A stretch of DNA of 64,000 bases from Kwoniella bestiolae CBS 10118 (lineage: Eukaryota > Basidiomycota > Tremellomycetes > Tremellales > Cryptococcaceae), in NCBI RefSeq assembly GCF_000512585.2, contig NC_089241.1, forward strand, positions 6,590,001 through 6,654,000, read 5' to 3'. Made by a program: the position numbers and the translations under genes. Below, in pieces: positions 24,501-36,700 of the stretch. The first letter of the stretch is position 1; each line of letters starts with the position of its first letter. The notes below the pieces were generated by a model. It ran no database searches. It was not told the DNA's origin and saw only the letters and a list, made by a program, of their open reading frames with translations.

Positions 24501-24736
24501 TTTAACCCTGCAGCCTTGAGCGTAAGACCGGTACTTGAGGCTATCATATCATAGTCAACAAATCAACTCCTGTTATCCTGACTGCGTGTGTCAGATGTAC
24601 TGACCAATTACACCCTTTCCGATACCGCTATTACCATCATTCTCAGATTCAGCAATTCCTTCTCCTTCCGATAAAACAAAGTGAAGGAGAACACTCACGA
24701 GATGACACCTCCACAGACTAAGATATACTTGACCAT
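21579..24736 (-). CDS. URA7: CTP synthase
   Basis: Twelve exons splice to 631 residues: 24736-24699, 24627-24605, 24540-24433, 24253-24117, 24042-23908, 23806-23612, 23475-23222, 23109-22977, 22897-22809, 22750-22593, 22460-22158, 21901-21579. The enzyme makes CTP from UTP, ATP and glutamine, the last step of pyrimidine nucleotide synthesis. The synthetase domain opens with MVKYILVCGGVISGIGKGV (P-loop) and holds IDPYMNIDAGTMAPTEHGE and TKPTQAGVRDLRGLGL. The class I glutaminase domain starts near residue 310. It shows IIVPGGFGHRG for the oxyanion loop, FLGICLGFQ with the nucleophilic Cys, and QAHPEF with the catalytic His. The acidic C-terminal tail after residue 575 is typical of fungal enzymes and is a likely phosphorylation region. 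Catalytic residues are intact. The first exons are 38 and 23 nt. Confidence 0.95.
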
Positions 24737-26316
24737 ATTGGACAGTCTATTACTCTAAATTAGATGTGGGAAGGGAAGTTTGACACGTTCTATGACCACT
24801 TTACTTGCTATCGGGACCAGATTCCGACGGTTGTCTGATCGTTGATGAATCTGCGCTGATCTTGCGAGGGTTGTAGAAGATACGAGGGGGATGTTTACAG
24901 AGAAGAGGGTAGGAGGAAGATATAGCATACGAAGAGAGAGATGTAAACTTTATCTAGCATAGGATCGCGTAGCACCAAAATATTTTCAACTTTCAACATC
25001 ACAGCGGACATCGCCGCCGCATCACACCCCATGAGAGCGGAATCAAATTCATGGTACATGGAGACAACGTGTTTGGCAGGTGAGTGGACGAGTGGCAGTA
25101 AAGGTAGGTACATGTCACTTCTGTACGACGATGTTCTGATACTGGAGTCAGTGACCGATGCGCATTACGGAGTGACCTGCACATGCGCAAGAGGAGCGTG
25201 AGGGTGAAAGCAACGAGTCTGTCCATGCTGTCAATTATGAAGTGAATCGCAAGCACGATAGGTCGCTCAGTCGAAACCGTGTAGAGTATATCAGGTGACT
25301 CGGCAAAGCCGAAACCTGTCTATACGAGGATCTTTTCCTCCATGGAAGAGTGTTTCAGTTGACAGACAAGAGTCATGACCCAGTCCACATTCCAACGTAG
25401 ACATCACATTTGGCTCATTTGGTAAATCAAAGTTGATAAATCCGATAGATAGCAAATTCAATTAAAAGGGGTTCGTTACAGTTTGCCAAATACACGAGCA
25501 AATATCCATTGCTCGTATCCAATATACCTGAGCTGACCTATTATGGGGGATTGGGCATGTACGGGTGAAATAGAAGCGGCAATATTAGATGTCTGTTTTA
25601 GTAATAGATACAACCACAAGCAAACACGCAACTTCTCACGGTCTGCTAAGAGAAATTGATGAGAAACAGATGATCGGGGAAAAACGCTCGAGAGATCAAT
25701 GAGTGAAAGCAAAAAAGACATCACCGATTCCACTCGAAAGTCATTAAGCCAACTCCCGAAATCTACAACCGAGCCGACTGACAAAATAAATCAGATGGAA
25801 CCAAACACGACACCAGGCATGACCAAATCTCACAGCACTCCCATCCGTCCGGCACGACATTGATCCGCCCTCTACCCATCTCTTACGTTTCCTGCCTTCT
25901 CCCCCGGATCGCCTTGACCTGATAAAGCGAAAGTTAAAGGGTCTCCACACTTTTATCGCTTTTATCGACCATACGGAGGTCCGATAAGAACCTAAAGACA
26001 AGAAGAACGAGGAAAGTACCGGCGGTATGGTCTGGGGTCGGGAATATCACGACTATTCCCGAGAGAGCGGTCAACTCCGCTCAATCCATTAGGCTTGTGC
26101 TTTAGCGTGCCTAATGTGTAATGAGCCACGTGTGTATCGTCATTGACGGACTCAATCGCTTTGGTCCCATAATAGTCCCCAATTCTACTCGTTCCCACTT
26201 CCCACTATCCCACTCCCACTCCCCGTACATTCATAAAAACATTCCTCGTATTTCCTTTCTCTTCCTTGCTCTTCTCGCTCTTCTATAACAAACGCAGACA
26301 GAAAACAAACAACAAG
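24737..26316. promoter_or_regulatory. Divergent intergenic region, CTP synthase / enolase
   Basis: 1.58 kb between two divergent, presumably strongly expressed genes. A CT-rich leader precedes the enolase start (26200-26285), as in other highly expressed fungal genes. ORFs at 25476-26001 lack family motifs and codon bias, so I call no gene. Confidence 0.45.
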
Positions 26317-28664
26317 ATGTCCACCGTCACCAAAGTCCACGCCAGACAAGTGAGTGAACCTGCTCTCCTACCTAGTGTGCTGTCACCTTGCGTTGCAGAG
26401 ATAAGGAAACGACAAGGAATGTACGCTGACGTGGGTTGAAACGTTTATGATAGATCTTCGACTCAAGAGATAAGTCTTTATTCCTTGCTCTATTTCTTCT
26501 TATTAGTGATATATCCCACTGCCATCCCCTCCGGACTGCCCCTCGCATCAGCACATCTTCGTCTCTGCGTCTTGTATTCGAGACCCTGCTCTTCCTTCCA
26601 TCATTCTTCTCTTTTCCTTCATCTCTCCTCTCTTCTTGTATCTTCCTCTCACAACTTTAGACATTGCATTAGGGAGTTATTCCTTACCTAAGATATTACT
26701 ATCATGTCGTTAGAGTAACCAAGCTGACATCAACCCTCTCCTTCCTTTTCCCTTCCCTTCCCTTCCTACCATTCCTACAACCCGCTCTCCACCCATGGAT
26801 TGACGATTATACGTAACCCTACCGTTGAGGTCGATGTCCACACCGACAAAGGTGAGCTGCTTCGAGCTTAATGAATTACTCTCACAACTGACATCTTCCT
26901 CGCACCGTAGGCCGATTCAGAGCTCAAGTTCCCTCAGGTGCTTCCACCGGTGCTCACGAAGCCATTGAATTGAGAGACAAAGGATCAGACTACGTCGGTA
27001 AAGGTGAGTCCCAATAACCTTCTGATATGCCAAGACTTCTAGCTCACACATTCGCTACTATAGGTGTCACCAAAGCCGTCAAGAACGTCAACGAAGTCAT
27101 TGCCCCCGCTCTTATCGATGCCAAGATCCCCGTCACCTCCCAAAAGGAGATTGATGACTTCCTCATCAAGCTCGATGGTACCGACAACAAAGGTAAACTC
27201 GGTGCTAACGCCATCCTCGGTGTCTCCATGGCCGTATCAGAAGCCGGTGCCGCTGAACAAGTAAGCTACCGGACCTATTATTTGGAGGTAGAAGCGCTTA
27301 GCTAACACTTTTTCCCTTGTCAGGGCAAACCCCTCTACGCCTACCTTGCTGGTCTTGCCGGTGTCTCTGAGCCATACGTTCTCCCCACCCCTGCCTTCAA
27401 CGTTATCAACGGTGGTTCTCACGCCGGTAACGCTCTTGCCTTCCAAGAATTCATGCTTCTCCCTACCGGTGCTTCTTCCTTCACTGAGGCCTTGAAGATG
27501 GGTTCTGAGACTTACCACACCCTCAAGAAGGTCATCACCAAGAAGTACGGTATTGATGGTGAGCTACCAATCCCTTGTTGGTCCGTACAAAATCACAGTA
27601 GCTGACTGGATTCGCTTAGCCGCCAACGTCGGTGACGAAGGTGGTTTCGCTCCCAACGTCTCGGGTGCTGAGGAATCCCTCGACCTCCTTACCGAAGCCA
27701 TCAAGCAAGCTGGTTACACCGGTAAAGTCCAAATCGGTCTTGATGTCGCTTCTTCCGAGTTCTACAAGGAAGGTAAATACGACCTTGACTTCAAGGTGGG
27801 TTTATTTGACACTTGACTGAGTGTGTTTGTCATTGATATGCTGATCTGTGATGCATCGTTCAGAACCCCAACTCCGACTCCTCCAAATGGTTGTCTGGTA
27901 AAGAACTCGCCGATCTTTACAACTCTTACGTCGACAAGTACGACATCATCTCTATCGAAGACCCCTTCGACCAAGATGATTTCGATGCCTGGACTCACTT
28001 CACCACCACCTCCAAGATCCAAATTGTCGGTGATGACTTGCTCGTGACCAACCCTAAGAGAATCAAGACTGCCATCGAGAAGAAGGCTTGTAACGCTCTC
28101 TTGCTCAAGGTGAGTCACCTATTCCATACACAACGTTGGATGTAGGATGGAAGCTGATATATATTCTCCTCGTAGATCAACCAAATCGGTACCATCTCTG
28201 AGTCTATCCAAGCGTAAGTGCCAGCTGCTTCGTGTCGATCCTTGGAGTCTCAGCTGATCGTCTGTCACAGTGTTCAACTCTCTCAATCTAACGGTTGGGC
28301 CGTCATGACCTCTCACCGATCTGGTGAAACCGAGTCTACCTACATTGCTGATCTCGCCGTTGCCCTTAAGACTGGGTGAGTGTGACTGATGGTCATGACT
28401 AACGAAATACATTCTTGCTGACTCATTTTGATCTTGATCTTGCTCAGTGAAATCAAGACCGGTGCTCCTTGTCGATCCGAGCGAGTTGCTAGTGAGTGTA
28501 TACGTGGCCAAAGGCGTAAAGACTAGAAAGCTGACATCTAATCCCCCACCTTAGAATACAACCAACTTCTCCGAATTGAGGAGGAACTTGGTGACAAGGC
28601 CATTTACGCTGGTTCCAAAGGTTTGAGCAAAGGTACCACTGCCCCCGAACTCAAGGACAACTAA
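26317..28664 (+). CDS. ENO1: Enolase (2-phosphoglycerate dehydratase)
   Basis: Twelve exons splice to 443 residues: 26317-26349, 26454-26469, 26813-26851, 26911-27003, 27064-27260, 27324-27558, 27620-27795, 27864-28109, 28176-28213, 28271-28375, 28448-28491, 28555-28664. It converts 2-phosphoglycerate to phosphoenolpyruvate in glycolysis. The N-terminus (VTKVHARQIFDSRGNPTVEV) is standard, as are SGASTGAHEA with the flexible-loop Ser, the Mg ligands in QIGLDVA, SIEDPFDQDD and IVGDDL, the catalytic Lys in LLLK and the enolase signature LLKINQIGTISESI. Length is normal and codon use strongly biased to C-ending codons, as expected of a highly expressed gene. Exon 2 is only 16 nt, and the intron after it (26470-26812) begins ATAAGT and ends AC. 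No GT-AG alternative keeps the invariant DSRGNPT. Confidence 0.97.
26470..26812 (+). other. Putative AT-AC intron in the enolase gene
   Basis: A 343-nt intron starting ATAAGTCTTT and ending ATTGACGATTATAC, between codons for Arg and Gly of DSRGNPT. The donor matches the GTAAGT consensus except for A in position 1. A TTGAC branch-site-like motif lies about 10 nt before the end, and the intron is unusually long and CT-rich. The donor is not the ATATCCTT of U12-type introns. This suggests a U2-type AT-AC intron. Confidence 0.8.
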
Positions 28665-29042
28665 GCGGATTAGTGTTGGGGTCGGAAGTGTTTGAATGAT
28701 TGGTAAAAATGAAAAGTCAAATAGTTGAATCAACGACGATCGCATGCACGCATGATTAGTCTTTGTGCTTTTGGATGCGATCTTACACACGCCCTTGACC
28801 ATTCTTGCAAGGCTGCCGTGACAGCCATGCGCAAATGCAGCGATACGTTGATTGCAGTGAGCAGTGAGCGATAGAAAGAACATTACGAGGCTGGTTTTCA
28901 TAAATCGCGATGTTGCACTTTACTTTCCTCCACCCTCGCGTCAATCAATCGTCAACCTCTCGCTTGACTTTTACTACTCTTTTTCGTACTCAACGTCTTA
29001 CTCTCAAGTCATTGACGAGATACATAAGACAGAGTGAACACC
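28665..29042. other. Intergenic region, enolase 3' end to POL32
   Basis: 378 bp with the enolase 3' UTR and the POL32 promoter. I see no further feature. Confidence 0.4.
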
Positions 29043-31058
29043 ATGGCATCAGCAGAACAGCAGAAGATAGCTACTCGTAAGCTCACTCAGTGGATAGAGA
29101 ACGACAAGAGGATTGTGAGTGGTTCTGCTTTGATTCTTGAATTATTTAACCAAACGTACTGACATTTGGTGTGGTGTGTAGGCAACATATAGAGATATAA
29201 GTAGGGAAGTGGGATGTCACGTCAACATAGCCAAGAAGTGGGTATATCTCCATCCTCATCTTGCCTATCTTTGCAGCTCTATATTCTCTACGTGTAAGGA
29301 TGGATGTCCAAGCTAACATCTACTACTAAAAGTCTCCTCCTAAACCACTACACCTCCAACCCCTCCCTAACCCCTACATACCTCCTAACAGGCCCACTAC
29401 TCTCCACCTCCCGAATCACCCGTACCCAGCTGCACTCACTGACGCAAGTCCATGGCAACTCGACACAACGAGTGAGAATAGTAGATATGGATGAAATGTC
29501 AGAGGGGGATAGGAATTCTGAAGATGGGGTACCCGATGAGGGAGAGGAGGGAATGATCTTGGAGCGGAGGATGGGTTGGTGGGGGATATAGTCCTGTCTG
29601 GTCTGGGTGCTGGGGCTGGTGAGGAGGACGAGGAGGTGAGGAGGGATGAGGGGGTGGGGAGGTGGGGGGTTGTGTTGGTTGGTGCGGAGGGGCTGGAAGG
29701 TGAGCCTTTCTTGCGTTTCTGTTTCCCTCTTACACGACTGGGACATGCTGGCTGGTTGTGATCTCGTACGAGCTTGCCTGGTCTGGAATATGGAGGGGAC
29801 TTTTTGGTATTGGACGCTGATATCGTCTTGTCTTGTCTACATAGACAAGAAGAAACTCTTCGAGCAGGACACACTGAATATCCATATCCACTCTCTCGCC
29901 CCATCACCCATAACGGTAAGTGAACCGATACCCTTTAAACTCACTCGTCGTCTCTGAACATTATAGCTGATGCCAAAACTTTCTTTCACACCTTAGGACC
30001 CAGCTCAATACCTCATACCGAACCTTACACTGAGGGAACACAAGAATTACCACAACCCCCAGATATACGGTACGATCACTGGTGAAACCCTAAAGCCTTC
30101 TGCTGCTTTGGTACCGGATAAAAAGACTATGAAAGATGGTGGGATCGATTGGAGCAAGAAAAAGGTAGTAGGGGGAGATAAGAAGGAGGAGCCGAAGAAG
30201 AAGGAAGAGGCTAAGAAGGTGAGTCACCCTTTCACCTCAATTTCAATTGCGAAGATGCATCTAAACTAAAATACAACAAAATAAGGTCGAACCCTCAAAA
30301 CCAAATAGCAAACCAATCACCACCACTTCCTCTTCCTCTACTGCCACGACTAAACCAGCTCCCACCCCCGCATCGACCCAAGGAAGCATATCAGGCAAGA
30401 AGAAACGCGTCATCCATTCAGATACAGAGGAAGATGAACCGACCCCCCCTCCTGCTGCTACGAAGAAGAAAGTCGAACCTACCTCGTCGATGATCAGGGC
30501 GGACGACCAGAAAGCCATGGAGGCGATGATGTCGATGGATATGGATGTGGATATGTCGGATGAGGAGGTGGACGTCAGATTTAAGAAAGAGGCTGGAACT
30601 GTAAGGAAGAAGAGGAGGGTTAGGAAGAGTAGAACCGAGGTGGATAAGAAGGGGAGGATGGGTGAGTGTCTTATCACTCAATCACATCATCCCTTTCTCT
30701 GTCAGACTCCGTCGATTGACATCGCGAATTCATCGTTGATGTCTCATGTTATACGGCGGAGAACATAATCTCGCAACAGACGTGCTGACCTGTTCCACAC
30801 GCAGTCACGAAAGACTACTCGACCGACGAATCATACACCGCCTCAGAAAATGACGAGTCGCCCTCCAAAACAAAATCCAAACCTGCTCCCAGCTCGAAAC
30901 CAACGATAAACAAACGAGAATCAACTTCCTCGATAGGGAGTAATACAAAGACTCCAGCTAGTTCTGGCTCTGGCTCGCACCCTCCTGCTAAGAAAGCTGC
31001 AACGGGGGGAGCGGCGAAGGGTCAGAGTACGTTGAAAGGGTTTTTCACCAAGAAGTGA
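29043..31058 (+). CDS. POL32: DNA polymerase delta non-catalytic subunit (POL32/Cdc27/POLD3)
   Basis: My model joins 29043-29114, 29182-29237, 29333-29471, 29570-29699, 29845-29915, 29997-30218, 30286-30661 and 30805-31058, giving 439 residues. The N-terminal winged-helix part reads KLTQWIENDKRIATYRDIS, then HVNIAKNLLLNHY and PTYLLTGPLL, as in Cdc27/POLD3. VVLVGAEGLEDKKKLFEQD and IHIHSLAPS continue the domain. The rest is disordered, Lys/Ser/Glu-rich, with KKKRVIHSDTEEDE, VRKKRRVRKS and TDESYTASENDE. The protein ends QSTLKGFFTKK, a classical PCNA-interacting PIP box. It should tether polymerase delta to PCNA in replication and break-induced synthesis. The junction near 29472-29569 is uncertain: the two flanking reading frames differ, and only this intron (GTGAGA...GCGGAG) reconciles them cleanly. 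Part of the neighbouring sequence is G-rich and low in complexity. Confidence 0.88.
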
Positions 31059-31631
31059 TGAGTATCCATGGGGTGGGAAGGGGTAGTTGGGGTGTCTTGA
31101 TTTTGGTAGATTCTAGGAGTGATGGTGATGATAGGTTTGTATAGTTATGTAATCAATCATTCTGTCCTTTGCACGGTGCTTGGTAGCTCACCTGAGGATA
31201 TCAGACTGACCCCAAGAGATATGCTGTGGAGCCAAGAAGACTGAAAGAATCAAGATATAGCGATGCTTGTCGGTTCCCGATCTTTCTTCCCTCGTTTCTC
31301 AGCTTCGTGCAATACTCATATGACGTATTTGATATACCAATGAGAACTGGGGGACGTAAGAGATCTTCACAAAGGATCACTCACCCAATCTATGATATCG
31401 CTCTGGAACGTATCGAGTCGAGTGAGTATATGTCCTTCCTTTGATCCTCTGCATAGCTTTTACTCTTGGACTGTCGGGTTCTCAATAGTGTGCTGACAGG
31501 ATTGATGTATATAAGAAACACAGAGAGTAGAATGGATTCGCCACTTCACATTTCACCTTTCCATTTTCTTCATATCCATCATCCTGATTCTGATTCTCGC
31601 TGGCAGACACAAGATACACTAACGTCCCAAC
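31059..31631. other. Intergenic region after POL32
   Basis: About 570 bp between tandem plus-strand genes. No RNA gene or repeat seen. Confidence 0.4.
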
Positions 31632-32957
31632 ATGGCAACCCATGTCCCAGCAGCACACCTCGTCGAACAAACCCTCCGCCAACGAGCAGCGCAAGCATCA
31701 ACGGCTCTACCGACATTCGCCTCTACCTTCGGAGGAGGACCATACCAACGGACCGGCCCGTTCTCCACTTTATTTAGGCAAGGGGCACAACAGCAAAGAC
31801 CTCAAAGCGCTTTCGCTCCTGGTACAGGTACGAGCATACCTTCATACTATAATGGTACAAACACCAATGCCAATACCAACCCATATTATCGACCTGCTTT
31901 CGGCTTTAGGCCACCACCGCCAACCCCGCCGAGTAATGTCTGGTATGGACTGAATGGCCGGAAGTATAATCCCGCGAGTGGCCAACCTCCCCCTTCGTGG
32001 TTCTTTAATGGTACTAACACCGGTACTAACACTGGTACTGGATGGGGAGGTACCAACCTTGGTGGTGGTGTGGGTATTAACAATACCAATACTAGTACCA
32101 ATGCCTCTGGGTTCGGGGGGAATCCGCAATTACAAGCCTTCTGGAACTCGACCTTACCCGCCAATGTACCCCGAACGGCGAACGGGCCCTCCACGGTCGG
32201 ACAGGCATTTACCAGCTACCTCACCAAACTGGGCAACGACGCCAGTACGACCTACACCGATTCCCACCAGGCGATAATTGACAAGATATCGTTGAGAGAC
32301 AGAATATCGCAGGTGATAGACCAGAAGAGTCTGGCCATCAGGAGCTACAGGCAAAACAACTTTGGGTATGGTCACTTCGATATGACTGCGCTGGATCGGG
32401 CTGAGGCTGAGAGAGATACGTTGTATAAAAGGAGAGAAGAGGTGACCGAGGAGATTGACAGTCTATGGGAGGTCAAGGAGCAAGCGTTGAAGAGGGTCAT
32501 TAGGGTCGGTCAGGTTGAGAAGAGCTGGAGAGGAGGGGAGGTCGGACTGAGGGAGGCGGGGGAGATTAGTAGGGATTTGGGAAGTACGTTCTTCGGTAGG
32601 AATGGGAATGGTAAGTTTCCTTTTGGATTTGGGCATCTCATCTCTACCCATACACACCGTTTTGTGTACCATACGGTGCGACTATGTGCATGACTGACCA
32701 CCGTTTTGCGCTTTGCACGTCTAGCCTTCACGTGGTCGACATGGGACAATGTCCTCATTTCTCGATCGGGACAACGGTCGGCGATCAACCCGTTCTTGAG
32801 GAGGAACGAGGGGCTGGACCAACCTCAGTTCCAACCCCAGGGAACGTCGTTCCTCGGAACTCCAGCTGGAATGGGGAATACGAGCTATAATCCATTTGCG
32901 AGGATGTTCGGAGGGTCTAGTACGCCTTTGAGTGCATTTCGTAGGTTCAGCCTCTAG
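31632..32957 (+). CDS. Unrecognised protein with Asn/Thr-Gly low-complexity region and coiled coil
   Basis: Two exons (31632-32610, 32725-32957) splice to 403 residues. I do not recognise the family. The N-terminal 55 residues are Ala/Gln-rich. Residues 60-180 are low-complexity, Asn/Thr/Gly/Pro-rich, with repeats such as GTNTGTNTGTG and NTNANTNP. Residues 185-325 look folded: a Thr/Ser block, then charged heptad-like helices (RAEAERDTLYKRREEVTEEI, ALKRVIRVGQVEKSW) that suggest a coiled coil. The C-terminus is Phe/Arg-rich (SYNPFARMFGGSS, FRRFSL). There is no signal peptide or membrane span. Codon use is that of the neighbours and the single intron is canonical, so I take it as a real gene, possibly lineage-specific. 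The low-complexity Asn-rich part suggests aggregation-prone or assembly behaviour, but that is a guess. Confidence 0.72.
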
Positions 32958-33772
32958 GTTGAACCCCATCAAGCAGGTTGACGAGGTCGGGTAAGTAAAG
33001 ATGAGATCAAGTCAGACCATTCCTTGGGCGAAATTATTGATGCGGTACTAGACATCATGTCTGGATGATTGTACTTGTCTGTCGACTCTGACGTACTTAC
33101 AAGTAAAGTTTATGGTCACTACGACAAAGTAGATCACATGGTCATCTTCTACTCGTCAGTCGAAAAGTACCGTACAAGTTCCTCATTGTTGTAGATACGC
33201 AATTCATCGCCTGTGAGTTCGTTTACGGATTATGGATACCCCGGAGGCAGCTCGGGGATAAGCCGAGTACTCGTACAGTACAGTCGATTGATTGGTATCT
33301 CGGTATCCGGAGGTTTACTTTTGATACGGCTATGACTGCGAGTGATCGACATTGATGTTGGGAATGCTGTGCAACAGGCTAAATGTATCGCTGACTGAAG
33401 ATAGCTGATAGCCCTCGATAAGGTTGGGTTGTATTGTGTTGTATTGTATTGTATTTGCATCGCCTTGCCACTCTCACGCGTCATACAGCATATAGAGATT
33501 GTGATTTTCAGGGTAAAGTGGATTACCCCGCCTCATTCAATGATCAAAGAAATCAAGAAATCATGGTTGATGAAACAGACAAGAGGTCAGTGCACATTGC
33601 ACATCACTGCTTATTATACGACTACAGTTTACATCATCCACTCTTATTTTGCCATATAATACATCTCACATCAGCTCACTGTACATCGGATTCACATCAA
33701 CTTACCACGCACTAACTACCAGGCACTTTTCACAGCACACAAGGCCTAGCTAGATCTGGATCTTTGTACACC
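32958..33772. other. Intergenic region upstream of the chitin synthase
   Basis: 815 bp. A short TTGTA/TTGTG pentamer repeat lies at about 33423-33455. ORFs here are short and unconvincing. Confidence 0.4.
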
Positions 33773-36700
33773 ATGAACCCAGGTGATATATACACTCATA
33801 CCCATACTCCGCCTCATGGCCAGCAGCAACAACGACAACAGCAACAGCATCAACCTGGATATACTTCACCAACACATCAACATCAATCCCAACCATTCCC
33901 TTCCTACCCACCTCAACATCAACAACAGTCATACAACGCACCACACCCACCCCCTCAACCTACACATCACTACCCCTCTGATCCAGTCCCACACTACTCT
34001 TCTTCACCCATGACAAACCCATACGACACTCCACCACCTCTCAATCAATCACACTCTTCTCCTCAGGTATTCCCAAACCCCCAATCCCAGAACCAAGGGG
34101 GATACGGCGATCCGTTCAACCCACCTCCAGCTCCAGCTCAACGGGGATGGGCAGAACCTCAAGGAAGCAGGCATCATGCCTCTCAACCCCTCTCGCCTAC
34201 GCACCATCAATCAGGGGGTCCACGGTACTCTCTACCTGTTCAACAAGCTCCCTACGGCTCTCCTACTCCTGTTCCATTGAGCCCGCCGCAGGGAGGTAGA
34301 ACAAGGTTCGATTCCAACCTGTCCTACCACTCAGCACCCCTATCATCATACGATAACAGATTATCCTCTCCCCCTCCCCTCCTACCACACGACTCATCTT
34401 CCTCCTCCATGTCAAACTTAGCGGGATTGGCACACCATCCGTCCTACCCTCCTCATGGGTACGGGAACCATGTAGCCGGGACTCAAGATGACGATATCAA
34501 CGATTCTGCACCCCTTCTTTCGCATGCAGCTCCTGATCCGAGGTTCGGGATATCTTCGCAGAACACATCGAGATACCAATTATCGGATAATGGACCGTCC
34601 AGCGGCAACGGTGGAGATGTAGGGATGTTACCTGGTAGATGGGTTGATAATGAACAGCAGAGGAATGGGTATTCGGTACCTCCCCAACAGGGGCAGGACG
34701 ACGAGGAGGTCAATGTGCATTATGGACCGATACCCACTAGGGTGGCAAGGAGGAACAGGACCCAGAAGAGAGTACAGTGAGTGTCGAAGTGTTTTATCAA
34801 TCAGCTTTTCCCCTATCGAATTCCACAATGAAGGAGAAGGGTCTCAGCTGATGTATCGCAACATGCAGATTATTCCGAGGTCACCTGGTACTTGATATAG
34901 ACGTTCCTACGATGTTGTTAGATCAATGTCCTATAAGAGAGGGGAACGAATTTACAAAGATGAGGTATACGGCTGTTACCTGTGATCCGAATGATTTTGT
35001 GGTGAGTAGTTTGGTAATACCTTGCCATCTCTGCATTCCTGGTAATTACAAACACGGTCAGCTGAGATACCTTGGTGGTATGTAGGACGACAAATATACG
35101 CTTCGTCAGAGGTTGTACGATCCTCCTAGGCAGACTGAGTTGTTCATTGTGAGTTTCCATTTTCAGCTGAATTGCGTTTACCCAATTTCGAGCTGCGAGC
35201 TGACTCCATTCACAGGTCATTACCATGTATAACGTACGTATGGAATCCAGCCTATACGTCCCATTCTGCTTACGCTGAATATACCCATGCTCGGCATTTA
35301 TAGGAAGACGACGTCCTTTTCTGCCGAACGATGAGAGGTATAATGCAGAACATCGCTCACTTATGCACGAGAAACAAGAGTAAGACATGGGGACAGGACG
35401 GTTGGAAGAAGGTAAGCTGAATTTTGCTTGTGATCGTAACATCAGTCGACAGCTGATAACACAATGAAATAGGTTGTCGTATGCGTAGTAGCAGATGGTC
35501 GACTGAAGATCAACCCGCGTACCAGGTCGGTGTTAGCTGCGTTGGGAGTATATCAAGATGGTGTCGGTAAGAATGTGGTTAATGGGAAACCTGTGACGGC
35601 GCATTTGTACGAATATACCACGCAGTGTGAGCTACACTTTTCTTTGCCTCAGTGGGATATAGTGAGATTGACATGAGTATGGGGAGGTAGTATCGATAAC
35701 GTCCAATGGCAAGATCGGACCGGGTGGATCTAACACCGTTCCTATTCAGGTTATATTCTGTATGAAGGTGAGTTATGATTCTCACTACATCATGAAAGCA
35801 GACGCGAAGCTGACTTGAGGGCGTGTTGTAGGAGAAAAACCAGAAGAAGGTGAGTATATTTCAGGAAGTATTTCGAAACCCGCTTACATTTGCTCTGTTC
35901 AGATCAATAGTCACAGATGGTTCTTCAAGTAAGCTATACTTGTCCCTTGCGCCCCGCGTCCAAAGTAATCCAGCTGATGGCTTGTCATAGTGCTTTCGGA
36001 GCATGTTTGAAACCCAAGTGAGTCATCCTTCGTGCTAACAACGTGGCTCGTTTTACTATGTCACATCACTATGCTCATATGCCGTCCTGCGCTCAGCGTC
36101 TGTGTACTTCTGGATGTCGGTACTCAACCAGGTCCGGATTCGATCTATCATCTCTGGAAAGCGTTCGACATCAACTCCTCAGTCGGTGGAGCTTGTGGAG
36201 AGATCGTAGCGTTGAAGGGAATGTTTTGGAAGAACCTCTTGAATCCTTTGGTAGCTGCTCAGAACTTTGAATATAAGATGTCGAACATATTGGATAAGCC
36301 ACTGGAAAGCATCTTCGGGTATATCACAGTCTTGTAAGTCAGCTCAATGGTACGGGTAGCATCTTTTGGCGAGAGCTGATAATGTCCATGATGCTTAGGC
36401 CGGGTGCTTTCTCAGCTTATAGAGTGAGCTAGCTGATGTTTCACGACGGTGTGCTCAAGCTAACACTGCGAATTTAGTATATCGCCTTGCTGAATGATGA
36501 TCATGGTAACGGACCTCTAAAGCAGTATTTCATCGGTGAGACGATGCACGGTGCCGGTGCTGGTATCTTGTAAGCTTTTTTACCCGTCCAGTATTTCTGG
36601 TCTCAAGCTTATTTTCTTTGCAGCTCTGCAAACATGTATCTTGCAGAAGGTCAGTTGCCCTTTGCGCGTCCGTTCAACGATAACTGACATGATGGGCTTG

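Noticed and set aside
25476..26001. Minus-strand ORFs between CTP synthase and enolase
   Set aside because: Composition is random and codon use is unlike the neighbours. The region is better explained as a double promoter.
26470..26812. U12-type (minor spliceosome) reading of the enolase AT-AC intron
   Set aside because: The donor is ATAAGT, not ATATCCTT, and there is no TCCTTAAC branch motif near the end. A U2-type AT-AC intron fits better.
29348..29907. Two overlapping Pro/Ser-rich minus-strand ORFs (132 and 163 residues)
   Set aside because: They are antisense to POL32 exons and introns, with no motif and no splice support.
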